A stretch of 35,842 nt of DNA from Rubritepida sp. (GTDB lineage: Bacteria > Pseudomonadota > Alphaproteobacteria > Acetobacterales > Acetobacteraceae). The DNA is taken from contig JAQGHY010000208.1 of the NCBI GenBank assembly GCA_028291455.1, positions 1 to 35,842 on the forward strand, read 5' to 3'. The notes beneath the pieces were generated by a model. That model did no database searches. It was not told the DNA's origin and saw nothing but the letters and a program-made list of their open reading frames with translations. Position 1 is the stretch's first letter; each line of letters begins with the position of its first letter. This document shows, one piece after another, positions 8,363-17,213 of the stretch. A program made the translations under genes and the position numbers.

Positions 8363-8486
8363 CGGCTTGCCTTCGTGTGTGACGCGGGAGGTTTAGGTCC
8401 CTCGCCACTTGAACGGCTTGCTAGCGCAAAAGTATGCATGACCAGGCAATCTAATTTTGCGATACTGCCTCTACAAATGAGGAATC

Positions 8487-8515
8487 CCAGAAATTGCGCT
8501 GCCAGCGATTTCTGG
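8487..8515. repeat. Strong inverted repeat in the 8363-8621 intergenic region
   Basis: The arms CCAGAAAT and ATTTCTGG are perfect 8-base complements, and inside them CGCTG pairs with CAGCG, with a TG bulge on the left arm. The stretch lies downstream of the lipoprotein hydrolase (ends 8622) and upstream of the secreted-protein gene (starts 8362), both on the minus strand, in AT-richer DNA. It could end transcription of the hydrolase, although no T-run follows on the minus strand. It could also be an operator for the secreted-protein gene. The rest of 8363-8621 shows no supported gene. Confidence 0.5.
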
Positions 8516-8621
8516 CCGGGGATGCATGTCATTGAATGTTCATGGCTATCGCCAAGGGCCGTCCGGGCTGCCCCGGCCCCCACCGGACCGCTGCCATTCC
8601 CTGCCCGCATGGCGTTTCGAG

Positions 8622-9683
8622 CTAGGGCGGCGCCGCTTCCAGCCAGGCCCGCCCCACCGCCTCTGCCGGGACGGGCGTGGCCGGCGCATTCATGAAGGCC
8701 AGGATATCCCGCGCCACATCCGCGCGGATCGCGTCGCGCAGCAGTAGGTGCCAGCCATTGGGGTAGAGGGCCACGCGCTGGGCATGGGCATCGCGCAGCG
8801 CTCGCCGGGCGATGCGGGTCGGCACCACCTGGTCGTTGCCGCCGACCATCACCAGGACCGGCACGTCGCCGCAGCAATGCGGCAGCGTGGTCACGGCCCG
8901 GTCCATCAGGTCGACCAGCCCCTCCACCACGTCGAAGCGGACCTCGCGCAGGATCAGCGGATCGCGCGCGAAGCGCAGCAGCGCCTCGCGGTTGTCGCTG
9001 GCCGCGATCCCGCCGGCCGAGGCCGGCACCGCCAGGGGCGCCAGCGTGTGCGAGACGGCCCAGAGCAGGTTCTGCAGGATCGCGGGGATATAGGCCCGTC
9101 CCCAGATGGCCGGAGACGAGACGATCACCCCGGCGATATCGGTCGGCCCTGCCGCGAGCGCCACCGCCCCGCCCATGCTCTCGCCCAGCAGGAACAACGG
9201 CAGGCCGGGGTTTGCCGCATGGATCAGCCGCAGCGCCTGCCGGGCATCGGCGATCATGGTGTCGGCGCCCGCCCAGTAGCCGCGCTGGGCGTTCCAGCCA
9301 AAGCCGCGCTGGTCGTAGGCGTAGACCAGCGCCCCGCCCGCGGTCAGCAGCGGCCCGCCCTCCTGGAGGAAGTTCCCGCCATGGTCGGTCAGCCCGTGCA
9401 GCGCCAGCACCACGAAGCGCGGCGGGCCCTCCGGGCGCCAGACGCGCAGCGCCAGCCGCGCTCCATCGGGCATCACCAGCACCGATTCCGGCCGTGGCCC
9501 CGAGGGCTGCGGGTCCGGTGGGGAGGGCGCCAAAGCATAGGTGGGACGGGGGTACCACGGCAGCGGCAGCGCCACGAAAGGCTCGATCCCGGCCTCGCGG
9601 ATCACCGGCCCCGCCGGGATCACCACCGGCCCGCAGGCCCCGAGCGAAAGAGTGGCCAGCAGCATGGCGGCGAGCAGCTTCAT
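8622..9683 (-). CDS. Alpha/beta hydrolase lipoprotein (serine aminopeptidase S33 / monoacylglycerol lipase-like)
   Basis: 353 residues from the ATG at 9683. It starts MKLLAAMLLATLSLGACG, a lipoprotein signal peptide with the lipobox LGAC, so the mature protein should be lipidated at Cys17 and held on the membrane surface facing the periplasm. The hydrolase domain begins near residue 70: oxyanion/HG motif LALHGLTDHGGNF, then YDQRGFGWN, then the nucleophile elbow GESMGG, then VSSPAIWG. The acid is likely Asp in VMVGGNDQVVP, and the base is His in YPNGWHLLLRD. This order and motif set match Hydrolase_4 enzymes such as lysophospholipases and monoacylglycerol lipases. The natural ester is unknown. 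The ORF track start at 10058 overlaps polA and is wrong. It is divergent from the zf-CHCC/polA pair, 90 bases apart. Confidence 0.88.
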   Translation of the reverse strand: MKLLAAMLLATLSLGACGPVVIPAGPVIREAGIEPFVALPLPWYPRPTYALAPSPPDPQPSGPRPESVLVMPDGARLALRVWRPEGPPRFVVLALHGLTDHGGNFLQEGGPLLTAGGALVYAYDQRGFGWNAQRGYWAGADTMIADARQALRLIHAANPGLPLFLLGESMGGAVALAAGPTDIAGVIVSSPAIWGRAYIPAILQNLLWAVSHTLAPLAVPASAGGIAASDNREALLRFARDPLILREVRFDVVEGLVDLMDRAVTTLPHCCGDVPVLVMVGGNDQVVPTRIARRALRDAHAQRVALYPNGWHLLLRDAIRADVARDILAFMNAPATPVPAEAVGRAWLEAAPP

Positions 9684-9773
9684 CCGTCCGGCATATGGCG
9701 CGCCCGGCGTCTGGTCCATCCTTCGGCGGGGGTTTATGTTCCCGCCGACACGCGGCAGGAAAGTAGGCTCAAG

Positions 9774-9998
9774 ATGCGCGATCCGCAGATGACCGGGTAC
9801 ACCCCCAACCAGACCCCCGGCGTCACGCCCGACGACGTGATCATGGTCGAAACCCGCGCGCCCGCCTGCGACGGCGGCGGCGGAACGCTCGGCCACCCCA
9901 GGATCTACCTCCGCATGGAGCTCGGCCAGGTGACCTGCCCCTATTGCTCGCGCACCTACCGCCTGAAGGAAGGTGCGGGCGATGACGGACATCACTGA
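9774..9998 (+). CDS. Zinc-finger domain protein, zf-CHCC (NDUFS6-like)
   Basis: 74 residues from the ATG at 9774; a second in-frame ATG at 9789 is also possible. The C-terminal half carries the CHCC zinc-binding pattern: Cys in PACDGGGG, His in LGHPRIYL and the pair CPYC, spaced as in the bacterial zf-CHCC family. These proteins are homologues of the mitochondrial complex I subunit NDUFS6 and are common in alphaproteobacteria, where they are thought to belong to or help assemble NADH dehydrogenase. The first 30 residues are variable and polar. The gene's last 17 bases overlap the start of polA in another frame, so polA is probably coupled to it. The ORF track hides it inside a long frame starting at 8748. 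Confidence 0.85.
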   Translation: MRDPQMTGYTPNQTPGVTPDDVIMVETRAPACDGGGGTLGHPRIYLRMELGQVTCPYCSRTYRLKEGAGDDGHH

Positions 9999-12798
9999 AG
10001 AATCCGTCATCCCGTCGGGCGATCCGCGCCCGGCGCCCCCAGGCGACCCGCACCTCATCCTGATCGACGGCAGCGGCTATATCTTCCGCGCCTACCACGC
10101 GCTGCCGCCGATGACGCGGCCGGACGGCACGCCGGTCAACGCCGTCTTCGGCTTCTCGCAGATCCTCGAGCGCTTCCTGAACCAGAACAGCTCGTCCCAC
10201 ATCGCCGTCGTGTTCGACAGCGCGCGGCAGACCTTCCGCAACGACATCTATCCCGAATACAAGGCCCACCGTCCCGAGCCGCCGGACGAGCTGATCCCGC
10301 AATTCGCGCTGATCCGGGAGGCGACCGAGGCCTTCGGCGTCGCCCAGGTGGAACTTCCCGGCTACGAGGCGGACGACCTGATCGCCTGCTACGCCAAGGC
10401 CTTCGAGGCCACGGGCGGGCGCGTCACCATCGTCTCCTCCGACAAGGACCTGATGCAGCTGGTGCGCGAGCGGGTCATCATGCTCGACCCCATTAAGCAG
10501 AAGCCGATCCGCGAGCCCGAGGTGTTCGAGAAATTCGGCGTGGCGCCGAACATGGTGGCGCAAGTGCAGGCCCTGGCCGGCGATGCGACGGACAACGTCC
10601 CCGGTGTGCCCGGCATCGGCGTGAAGACCGCGGCCGCGCTGCTCACCGAATACGGCGACCTCGAGACGCTGCTGGCCCGTGCCGGCGAGATCAAGCAGCC
10701 CAAGCGGCGGGAGCTGCTGCTGACCTATGCGGACCAGGCGCGCATCTCGCTGCGGCTGGTGACGCTGGATTGCGGCTGCCCGCTGCCGCTGCCGATCGAG
10801 ACGCTCGTCGCCCGCTCGCCCGAGCCGGTGCGCCTCGGCGCCTTCCTCGCCGAGAACAACTTCCGCAGCCTGGCCGCACGGCTGGGCGTCGGTATCGGCG
10901 ACGGCGGTCCGCCGAACCGGCCCCGGCCCGTCATCGCCCCGGTCGGCGAACCGGCGGACCCGCTGGCGCTGGCCTTCGGCCCCTACCACTGCATCACCGA
11001 TGCCGCCGACCTCACCGCCTGGATTGCCGAGGGGCGCGCGGCCGGCATCATCGCGCTCGATACCGAGACCGACAGCCTGGACGCGCTGGCCGCTAGGCTC
11101 GGGGGCGTTTGCATGGCCGTGGCGCCCGGCCGCGCCTGCTATATCCCGCTGCGCCATGTCGGCGCCGACATGCTGGTGGAGACGCCCAAGCAGCTCGACT
11201 TCGATGAGACCCTGGCCGCGCTGAAGCCGCTGCTCGAAGACCCTTCGGTGCTGAAGGTGCTGCACAACGCCAAGTACGACATGGAGGTCCTCGCCAACAC
11301 CGCTAATGGCGGCATCGTTATCTCGCCGGTCGACGACACCATGATGATCTCCTACGCGCTGGAGGCCGGGGCGCATGGTCACGGCATGGACGAGCTGTCG
11401 CAGATGCACCTGCAGCACAAGCCGCAGACCTATGATTCCGTGACCGGCATCGGCCGCGCGCGCATCCCCTTCCTCCACGTCCCGCTCGACCGCGCGACCT
11501 GCTATGCCGCCGAGGATGCGGATGTGACGCTGCGCCTCTGGCACACGCTCAAGCCCCGCCTGCGCGAGGTTCACGCGCTCGCTCTCTACGAGCAGGTGGA
11601 GCGGCGGATGATCCCCGTCCTCGCGGGCATGGAGACCGCCGGCATCAAGGTGGACGGCGCCGAGCTCAAGCGTATCGGCGAGGATTTCGGCGAGCGGCTG
11701 ATCGTGCTGGAGGCGGAGTGCCACCGCATCGCCGGCCGCGCCTTCAACGTTGGCAGCCCCAAGCAGCTCGGCGAAATCCTCTTCGACGAGATGGGGTTGA
11801 AGGGCGGCAAGAAGGGCAAGGCCGGCGCCTATTCCACCGATGCGAGCGTGCTGGAGGACCTCGCCTCCCAGGGCGCGGAATTGCCGCGCGTGGTGATGCA
11901 GCACCGCCAGCTCGCCAAGCTCAAATCAACCTATGTCGACGGGCTGACGGCGCAGATCGCGGGCGACGGGCGCGTCCACACCGACTATTCGCTGGCCAGC
12001 ACCAGCACGGGACGGCTGGCTTCGACCGAGCCGAATTTGCAGAACATTCCGATCCGCAACGAGGAGGGCATGAAGATCCGCCGCGCCTTCGTCGCCGAGG
12101 CTGGGCATGTGCTGATGAGCGCGGATTACTCGCAGATCGAGCTGCGGCTGCTCGCCCATCTCGCCGAGGTGCCGAGCCTGCGCGAGGCTTTCGAGAAGGG
12201 CGAGGACATCCATAGCCGCACGGCGGCCGACATCTTCCGCCTCGACCCTGCGAATGTGGACCGCGAATCCCGCCGCCGCGCGAAGATGATCAACTTCGGC
12301 ATCATCTATGGCATGAGCGCCTTCGGCCTCGGCTCGCGGCTGAGCATTTCGCCCAGCGAGGCTCGCGGCATCATCGATGCTTATTTCGCGCAGTACCCCG
12401 GCATCCGCGCCGAGATGGACCGGCTGAAGGAGGAGGCGCGGCAGAAGGGCTACGTCCTCTCGCCCTTCGGGCGCCGGCTGTGGATCCAGGATATCGGCTC
12501 CAAGGACCCGGTGCGCCGCGCCGGGGCCGAGCGGCAGGCGATCAACGCCCCCTTCCAGGGCGGTGCAGCCGAAATCATCAAGCGCGCCATGGTCCGCGTG
12601 CCGATGGCGCTGCGCGATGCCGGGCTGGCCTCGCGCATGCTGCTCCAGGTGCATGACGAACTCGTGCTGGAAGTGCCGGACGGGGAGATCGAGGCCGCCG
12701 GCGGCGTGCTCAAGCGCGTGATGGAGGGCGTGGCGGAGTTGCGCGTTCCCCTCCTGGTCGAGGTCGGCCACGGCACCTCCTGGGCCGAGGCGCACTGA
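9982..12798 (+). CDS. polA: DNA polymerase I
   Basis: 938 residues. I prefer the ATG at 9982 over the GTG at 9973 because an AAGGAAGG Shine-Dalgarno ends 8 bases before it. Domains in order: 5'-3' flap exonuclease (about 22-310; LILIDGSGYIFRAYHALPP and the ASDKDLMQLV-like SSDKDLMQLV), 3'-5' proofreading exonuclease (about 335-540) and family A polymerase (about 560-938). The proofreading domain looks active: Asp360-Thr-Glu362 (Exo I), Asn429/Asp433 in HNAKYD (Exo II) and YAAEDAD (Exo III). Polymerase motif A is DYSQIELR with Asp715, the O-helix motif B is RRRAKMINFGIIYG with Lys768, and motif C is VHDE with Asp892. It fills gaps in repair and Okazaki-fragment processing. The MFS gene follows after 2 bases. 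Confidence 0.97.
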   Translation: MTDITEESVIPSGDPRPAPPGDPHLILIDGSGYIFRAYHALPPMTRPDGTPVNAVFGFSQILERFLNQNSSSHIAVVFDSARQTFRNDIYPEYKAHRPEPPDELIPQFALIREATEAFGVAQVELPGYEADDLIACYAKAFEATGGRVTIVSSDKDLMQLVRERVIMLDPIKQKPIREPEVFEKFGVAPNMVAQVQALAGDATDNVPGVPGIGVKTAAALLTEYGDLETLLARAGEIKQPKRRELLLTYADQARISLRLVTLDCGCPLPLPIETLVARSPEPVRLGAFLAENNFRSLAARLGVGIGDGGPPNRPRPVIAPVGEPADPLALAFGPYHCITDAADLTAWIAEGRAAGIIALDTETDSLDALAARLGGVCMAVAPGRACYIPLRHVGADMLVETPKQLDFDETLAALKPLLEDPSVLKVLHNAKYDMEVLANTANGGIVISPVDDTMMISYALEAGAHGHGMDELSQMHLQHKPQTYDSVTGIGRARIPFLHVPLDRATCYAAEDADVTLRLWHTLKPRLREVHALALYEQVERRMIPVLAGMETAGIKVDGAELKRIGEDFGERLIVLEAECHRIAGRAFNVGSPKQLGEILFDEMGLKGGKKGKAGAYSTDASVLEDLASQGAELPRVVMQHRQLAKLKSTYVDGLTAQIAGDGRVHTDYSLASTSTGRLASTEPNLQNIPIRNEEGMKIRRAFVAEAGHVLMSADYSQIELRLLAHLAEVPSLREAFEKGEDIHSRTAADIFRLDPANVDRESRRRAKMINFGIIYGMSAFGLGSRLSISPSEARGIIDAYFAQYPGIRAEMDRLKEEARQKGYVLSPFGRRLWIQDIGSKDPVRRAGAERQAINAPFQGGAAEIIKRAMVRVPMALRDAGLASRMLLQVHDELVLEVPDGEIEAAGGVLKRVMEGVAELRVPLLVEVGHGTSWAEAH

Positions 12799-12800
12799 GC

Positions 12801-14000
12801 ATGGCCGCCGCGTTTTCCTCCGAGGAGCGACGGATCCTGCTGTCGGTCTCCGGCGCCCATTTCATCAGCCACGTGCACATCCTGGCGCTGCCGCCGCTCT
12901 TCCCTCTGCTGCGCGACGGCATGGGCGTCTCCTTCCTCGAACTCGGCTTCGCACTGACGCTGTTCAACGTCATCTCCTTCTTCACACAGGCGCCGATGGG
13001 CTTCCTGGTGGACCGCTTCGGTGCCCGCCGCGCGCTGGTCTGCGGGCTGATGCTGGGCGGGCTGGCCTTCGTGCTGGCGGGGCTGGGCGGCAGCTACAAC
13101 TGGCTGCTGGTGGGCGCCTGCCTCGCGGGGTTGGCGAACAGCGTCTACCACCCGGCCGACTACGCAATCCTCGGCAGCAGCATCGACGACGCGCATGTCG
13201 GCCGCGCCTTTTCGCTGCACACCTTTGCGGGATATGCGGGCAGCGCCGTCGCGCCCTTCCTGATGCTGGGCGTGGCGAGCCTGGGCGGTTTCGGAGCGGC
13301 ACTGATCTTCGTGGGGTTGCTGGGTCCGCTGGCCGCGCTGCCGCTGGTCCGCGACGCGATCGGCGAGAAGATGGCGATGCGGCACGCGCAGGCCGGCGGG
13401 AGGCGCCCGAACCTGCTCAGCGGGGCGATCCTGGTGCTGATCGTCTTCTTCACGCTCATCGCGCTTTCCGGCAATGGCCTGCAGAGCTTCGCGGTCTCGG
13501 CTTGGCAGGCCAGCAGCGGCATCTCGCTCACGGCAGCCAATGTCGCGCTCACCTCCTGGCTCGCGCTGAGTGCCGTGGGCGTGCTGGCGGGGGGCTATGT
13601 CGCAGACCGCACGAAGCGCCACGGCCTCGTCGCGGCGGGCGGGCTGGGGGCGGCGGCGTGCCTGATCCTCTTTGCCGGCCTGGCCGACCTTCAGCCCGTC
13701 ATGCTGACGCTGGTGATGGCGCTGTCCGGCTTTCTGTCGGGGATGATCATGCCCTCGCGCGACATGCTGGTGCGCGCGGCGGCCCCGCCGGGCCAGGCGG
13801 GCGCGGTGTTCGGGCTGGTGAGCACGGGCTTTAGCATCGGCGGCATCGCCGGCCCGGTCGGCTTCGGCTGGCTGCTCGACCATGGGCAGCCGCATGCGAT
13901 CTTCGTGATCGCGGCGGGGCTAATGGGCGCGGCGGTGGCGATGTCGCTTTGGCAAGAACTGCGGCGCGGGCAGCGGGTAGCTCTGGCGGCGGCGGAGTAG
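12801..14000 (+). CDS. MFS transporter
   Basis: 399 residues with about twelve hydrophobic segments, the standard length for a major facilitator. The loop between helices 2 and 3 has the MFS motif A as GFLVDRFGARRAL near residue 67, and the equivalent loop in the second half reads GGYVADRTKRHGLV near residue 258, confirming the two-fold repeat. The opening SGAHFISHVHILALPPLFPLL resembles the fosmidomycin-resistance-like branch of the superfamily, but the substrate is not known. It is an inner-membrane protein. It starts 2 bases after the polA stop and probably shares its transcript. The next gene begins 7 bases later. Confidence 0.88.
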   Translation: MAAAFSSEERRILLSVSGAHFISHVHILALPPLFPLLRDGMGVSFLELGFALTLFNVISFFTQAPMGFLVDRFGARRALVCGLMLGGLAFVLAGLGGSYNWLLVGACLAGLANSVYHPADYAILGSSIDDAHVGRAFSLHTFAGYAGSAVAPFLMLGVASLGGFGAALIFVGLLGPLAALPLVRDAIGEKMAMRHAQAGGRRPNLLSGAILVLIVFFTLIALSGNGLQSFAVSAWQASSGISLTAANVALTSWLALSAVGVLAGGYVADRTKRHGLVAAGGLGAAACLILFAGLADLQPVMLTLVMALSGFLSGMIMPSRDMLVRAAAPPGQAGAVFGLVSTGFSIGGIAGPVGFGWLLDHGQPHAIFVIAAGLMGAAVAMSLWQELRRGQRVALAAAE

Positions 14001-14007
14001 GGTCGGC

Positions 14008-14943
14008 ATGTTCGGGAGCATCGTCAGGGTTGCCGTCGCAGGGCTCGGCCTGCTCCTTCCCATCGAGGTGGGCGCCACTCCGCTCGACGACCTGAACGGC
14101 GCCTTCCGGCAATCCTACCGCCTCGCGCAGACTCACACGCTGGCCAACCTGCGCGCGACCGTCCCGGTGCTCGTGAACCGCTTCAGCCAGATCGCGCTCT
14201 ATCGCCCCGGCGTCGAGCGGCCGGAGATCTTCGAGACGGATGGCGGCCTGTTCCTGGAAACGCGGGCCGTCGCCCATAGCGCGGCCACACTCTACCTGCG
14301 GCTGCTGCCTTCCGGGTTCGGGCGGCTGGATGCCGAGCGGCTGGAATGGCTGGCCACCTTCCAGGGCCTGATCCGCGCGGCGGAGGACGAGGTCGCCGCA
14401 CGCACCGACCTGCCGGGCGACCTCAAACCTGTGCAGCTAGCCATGCTGGCCGAGGTGCGGCGCGTCGCCGAGCGCATCCACCAGCGCGGCGAGGTGGACG
14501 AGGCCACGCTGGTTGCCCTGGGCGCCACCGTCCGCGCCGCCACCGAGACCGGGCTGCACCACGCCGCCGCCTCGCAACTCGATCAGTTCCGCGCCCAGTT
14601 CGAGCGCTGGCGGCAGCAATACCCTACGCTGGACTGGGACCACGCCGTTGCGATCGTGATCGGCACGCACCAGCCCCGCACGCTTGCCTGGCAGCGGCAG
14701 TTCTTCGACTGGATGCTGCGCGACGAGCCGCGCCGCGAGGACCGCGTGGTCTTCGCCGAAAGCCTGACCGTCCCAGCACCGATCGACGGGCCGGACCTGC
14801 CGACCGACGCCTTCATGCTGCTCGCCTCGGTGATGCTGGACAAGCAGCTCGCGGGCGCCATCCTCGGTGATCCCCTGGCGCTGCAGACGGATGCGCTGGG
14901 CCCGGCGGCCCAGGCGATCATCCGGGGTTGGCCGGCGCGTTAA
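14008..14943 (+). CDS. Exported protein of unknown function
   Basis: 311 residues starting MFGSIVRVAVAGLGLLLPIEVGA, a probable Sec signal peptide with a cleavage site near residue 23. The mature part is helical, rich in Leu, Ala, Arg and Gln, with no cysteines or obvious catalytic motif. A GLHHAAASQLDQF segment and a C-terminal stretch with VMLDKQLAGAI do not identify a family for me. It follows the MFS gene by 7 bases on the same strand and is likely co-transcribed with polA and the transporter. Its TAA stop shares the palindrome TTAA with the stop of the convergent yghU gene, so the two coding regions overlap by 4 bases. Real by codon use and length; function unknown. Confidence 0.72.
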   Translation: MFGSIVRVAVAGLGLLLPIEVGATPLDDLNGAFRQSYRLAQTHTLANLRATVPVLVNRFSQIALYRPGVERPEIFETDGGLFLETRAVAHSAATLYLRLLPSGFGRLDAERLEWLATFQGLIRAAEDEVAARTDLPGDLKPVQLAMLAEVRRVAERIHQRGEVDEATLVALGATVRAATETGLHHAAASQLDQFRAQFERWRQQYPTLDWDHAVAIVIGTHQPRTLAWQRQFFDWMLRDEPRREDRVVFAESLTVPAPIDGPDLPTDAFMLLASVMLDKQLAGAILGDPLALQTDALGPAAQAIIRGWPAR

Positions 14944-15818
14944 GTAGCCGGCGCCAGCTTGTCCTGCGTCTTCGTCTCGAAGTCGCTCGCCTCGTGCCGC
15001 TCGTGCAGCTGGCCCGCCGGGTCGCCCTGGAGACGGTTAACCATACGCCCGCGCAGCACCGCCGGCCGGGCATGGATCATGTCCGCCCAGCGGTTCACGT
15101 TCTTGTAGGATTGCGCGTCCAGGAACTTCGCCGCCTCGCCATAGCTCCAGCCCTTCACCAGCCCGCCGTACCAGGGCCAGATGGCCATGTCCGCGATGGT
15201 GTAGTCCGGCCCGGCGATGAACTCGCTTTCGGCCAGACGGCGGTCCAGCACGTCGAGCTGGCGCTTCACCTCCATGGCGAACCGGTCGATCGGGTATTCC
15301 CACTTGGTCGGCGCATAGGCGTAGAAGTGGCCGAAGCCACCGCCGAGATAGGGCGCGCTGCCCATCTGCCAGAACAGCCAGGACAGACACTCGGCGCGGC
15401 CTGCGGGCTCCGTCGGCAGGAAGGCGCCGAACTTATCGGCGAGGTACATCAGGATCGCGCCGGATTCGAAGACGCGAATCGGCTTGGCATTGCTGCGGTC
15501 CAGCAAGGCCGGAATCTTGGAGTTCGGGTTCACACCGACGAAGCCGCTGCCGAACTGGTCGCCATCGCTGATCTTGATCAGCCAGGCGTCGTATTCCGCG
15601 CCCTCATGGCCCAGGGCCAGAAGCTCCTCCAGCATCACCGTCACCTTCACGCCGTTCGGTGTTCCCAGCGAATAGAGCTGGAGCGGATGGCGGCCGACCG
15701 GCAGCTCCTTGTCATGCGTCGGCCCGGCGACGGGACGGTTGATACTGGCGAAGCGCCCGCCATTGGCCTTGTTCCAGGTCCAGACCTCGGGCGGGGTGTA
15801 TTCGGGCGCGTTGCTCAT
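14940..15818 (-). CDS. yghU: Glutathione-dependent disulfide-bond oxidoreductase YghU-like (GST family)
   Basis: 292 residues, close to the 288 of Escherichia coli YghU. The N-terminal extension (TPPEVWTWNKANGGRFASINRPVAGPTHDKELPVG) is diagnostic of the YghU group of nu-class glutathione transferases. The thioredoxin-like domain follows from about residue 44 (HPLQLYSLGTPNGVKVTVMLEELLALG), where the TPNGVK segment holds the threonine and asparagine that contact the two glutathione molecules. NPNSKIPALLDRS is the cis-Pro region and VFESGAILMYLADK the ESGAI glutathione-binding motif. The all-helical C-terminal domain carries DYTIADMAIWPWY, the N-capping box of GSTs. The enzyme reduces disulfides and organic peroxides with glutathione in the cytosol. 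It sits downstream of a binding-protein gene on the same strand (64-base gap with two hairpins). Confidence 0.94.
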   Translation of the reverse strand: MSNAPEYTPPEVWTWNKANGGRFASINRPVAGPTHDKELPVGRHPLQLYSLGTPNGVKVTVMLEELLALGHEGAEYDAWLIKISDGDQFGSGFVGVNPNSKIPALLDRSNAKPIRVFESGAILMYLADKFGAFLPTEPAGRAECLSWLFWQMGSAPYLGGGFGHFYAYAPTKWEYPIDRFAMEVKRQLDVLDRRLAESEFIAGPDYTIADMAIWPWYGGLVKGWSYGEAAKFLDAQSYKNVNRWADMIHARPAVLRGRMVNRLQGDPAGQLHERHEASDFETKTQDKLAPAT

Positions 15819-15864
15819 CGTCGAACTCCGGGTGTTGGCTCTAGTTCATGTGGCCATGCGCCGC

Positions 15865-15904
15865 CCCGGTTGCCAACCGGGCCTACCCCCGGCGTAGCGC
15901 CGGG
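15865..15904 (-). terminator. Two adjacent hairpins at the 3' end of the binding-protein gene
   Basis: CCCGGTT / AACCGGG with a three-base loop (15865-15881) lies one base past the TAG stop of the binding-protein gene. CCCGGCG / CGCCGGG with loop TAG (15888-15904) lies in its last codons. Both stems are perfect 7-mers. On the minus strand no T-run follows, so a stem-only GC-rich terminator or an mRNA 3'-end stabiliser is inferred rather than shown. If it terminates, yghU needs its own promoter. Confidence 0.5.
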
Positions 15905-17133
15905 CACTCGCTTTCGGCCGCGGGGCGGAAGGCCTGGTCGCCCGGGATGGTCTGCGCCACCTCCAGCAGATCCCACTCGCCGCGGGATTCCGAAGGCTTC
16001 TTGGCGCGCATCAGGTACATGTCACGGATGATGCGGCCATCCTCGCGGATGCGGCCGTTGGTGGTCATGAAGTCGTTGATCGGTGTCTCCCGCATCTTGG
16101 CCATCACCGGCGCGGCGGCGTCGGTTCCCGCGGCCTGCACCGCCTTCAGGTAGTGGGTGACGGCGCCCCACATGCTCGCCTGGAACATGGTCGGCGGGCG
16201 GCCGTGGATGCGGGCGAAGCGGGTGGAGAAGGCGCGGGTCTGGTCGTTCTGGTCCCAGTAATAGGCCTCGGTGAAGACCAGCCCCTGCGCCGTCTCAAGC
16301 CCGATCGCCTTCACATTGGTGAGCAGGCACAGCAGCGCCGCCGGCTGGATGCCACGCCGGAGCAGGCCGAACTCGCCCATCTGCTTCACCGCGTTGATGA
16401 GGTCGGTGCCGGCGACGGCGAGGCCGATCACCTGCGCGCCCGATTGCGCCGCGCGCAGCAGATGCGCCGAGAAATCCGTCTCGTTGAGCGGCGCCCGGCT
16501 CGCGCCCACCACCTCGCCGCCGAGGGCCCGGACGACCGCCGTGCCATTGGCCTCCAGCGAATGCCCGAAGGCGTAGTCCGACGTGAGGAAGAACCATTTC
16601 CGCTTACCCTCAGCCATCATGGCGGAGACGGTGCCGCGCGCCAGGGCATAGTTGTCGTAGGTCCAGTGCAGGCCGTTGGGCGTGCAGGCGGCGCCGGTCA
16701 GCTCGGTCGTCCCGGCGGCGACCGAGACGTTGATGCGGTTCTTCTCCCGCGTGAGCTGCTGCACGGCCAGCGCCACGGCGGAATTGCCGATGCCGAAGAT
16801 GGCGTCCACGCGCTCCTGGTCGTACCAGCGGCGCGCGATGCCCATGCCGATATCCGCCCGGTTCTGCAGGTCGCCGTAGACGATCTCAATGGGGGCACCC
16901 AGCACGCGGCCGCCGAAATCCTCGATGGCCATGCGCGCGGAAACGACGTCGCCCATGCCCTGCTGGTCCGCGAAGACGCCGGACATGTCGTCGAGCACGC
17001 CGATCTTGACCGTGTTGTCCGAGGCCTGGGCCAGCGCCCGCCCGGCGGGCCAGATGGCGGCGGCGGCAAGGGCGCTGCCGCCCAGCATCAGCATGCGGCG
17101 GCTCGCAGCCATCGCGGCGTTGTCGGCGATCAT
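15883..17133 (-). CDS. ABC transporter substrate-binding protein, type 1 periplasmic fold (branched-chain amino acid / urea-like)
   Basis: 416 residues. The N terminus MAASRRMLMLGGSALAAAAIWPAGRALAQ is a signal peptide with an RR pair and an AxA-like cleavage site near residue 36, so the protein is periplasmic. The mature protein starts TVKIGVLDDMSGVFADQQGMGDVVSARMAIEDFGG, the classic opening of Leu/Ile/Val- and amide/urea-type binding proteins. Other family blocks are VDAIFGIGNSAVALAVQQL, NVSVAAGTTELTGAACTPNGLHWTYD and FFLTSDYAFGHSLEANG. Ligands in this group include amino acids, amides and aromatic acids; which one is unknown. No permease or ATPase gene lies nearby. The PRISE reductase is upstream on the same strand (80 bases) and yghU is downstream. 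Confidence 0.9.
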   Translation of the reverse strand: MIADNAAMAASRRMLMLGGSALAAAAIWPAGRALAQASDNTVKIGVLDDMSGVFADQQGMGDVVSARMAIEDFGGRVLGAPIEIVYGDLQNRADIGMGIARRWYDQERVDAIFGIGNSAVALAVQQLTREKNRINVSVAAGTTELTGAACTPNGLHWTYDNYALARGTVSAMMAEGKRKWFFLTSDYAFGHSLEANGTAVVRALGGEVVGASRAPLNETDFSAHLLRAAQSGAQVIGLAVAGTDLINAVKQMGEFGLLRRGIQPAALLCLLTNVKAIGLETAQGLVFTEAYYWDQNDQTRAFSTRFARIHGRPPTMFQASMWGAVTHYLKAVQAAGTDAAAPVMAKMRETPINDFMTTNGRIREDGRIIRDMYLMRAKKPSESRGEWDLLEVAQTIPGDQAFRPAAESECPALRRG

Positions 17134-17213
17134 GGTCGTTCTCCCGTCCGGCCCTCTATGGAGCCGATGTTCTGGCAGCGATCATCCCCATCGGCAGCCG
17201 CCGTGCAAGGGAT

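Noticed and set aside
8375-8695. 106-codon plus-strand frame in the 8363-8621 gap
   Set aside because: Low-complexity Pro/Ala/Arg composition, no ribosome site, overlaps the hydrolase on the other strand and crosses the hairpin; typical shadow frame of GC-rich DNA.
9841-11904. 687-codon minus-strand frame opposite polA
   Set aside because: Antisense shadow; polA has all catalytic motifs on the plus strand, and the minus frame is an Arg/His/Gly-rich low-complexity product.
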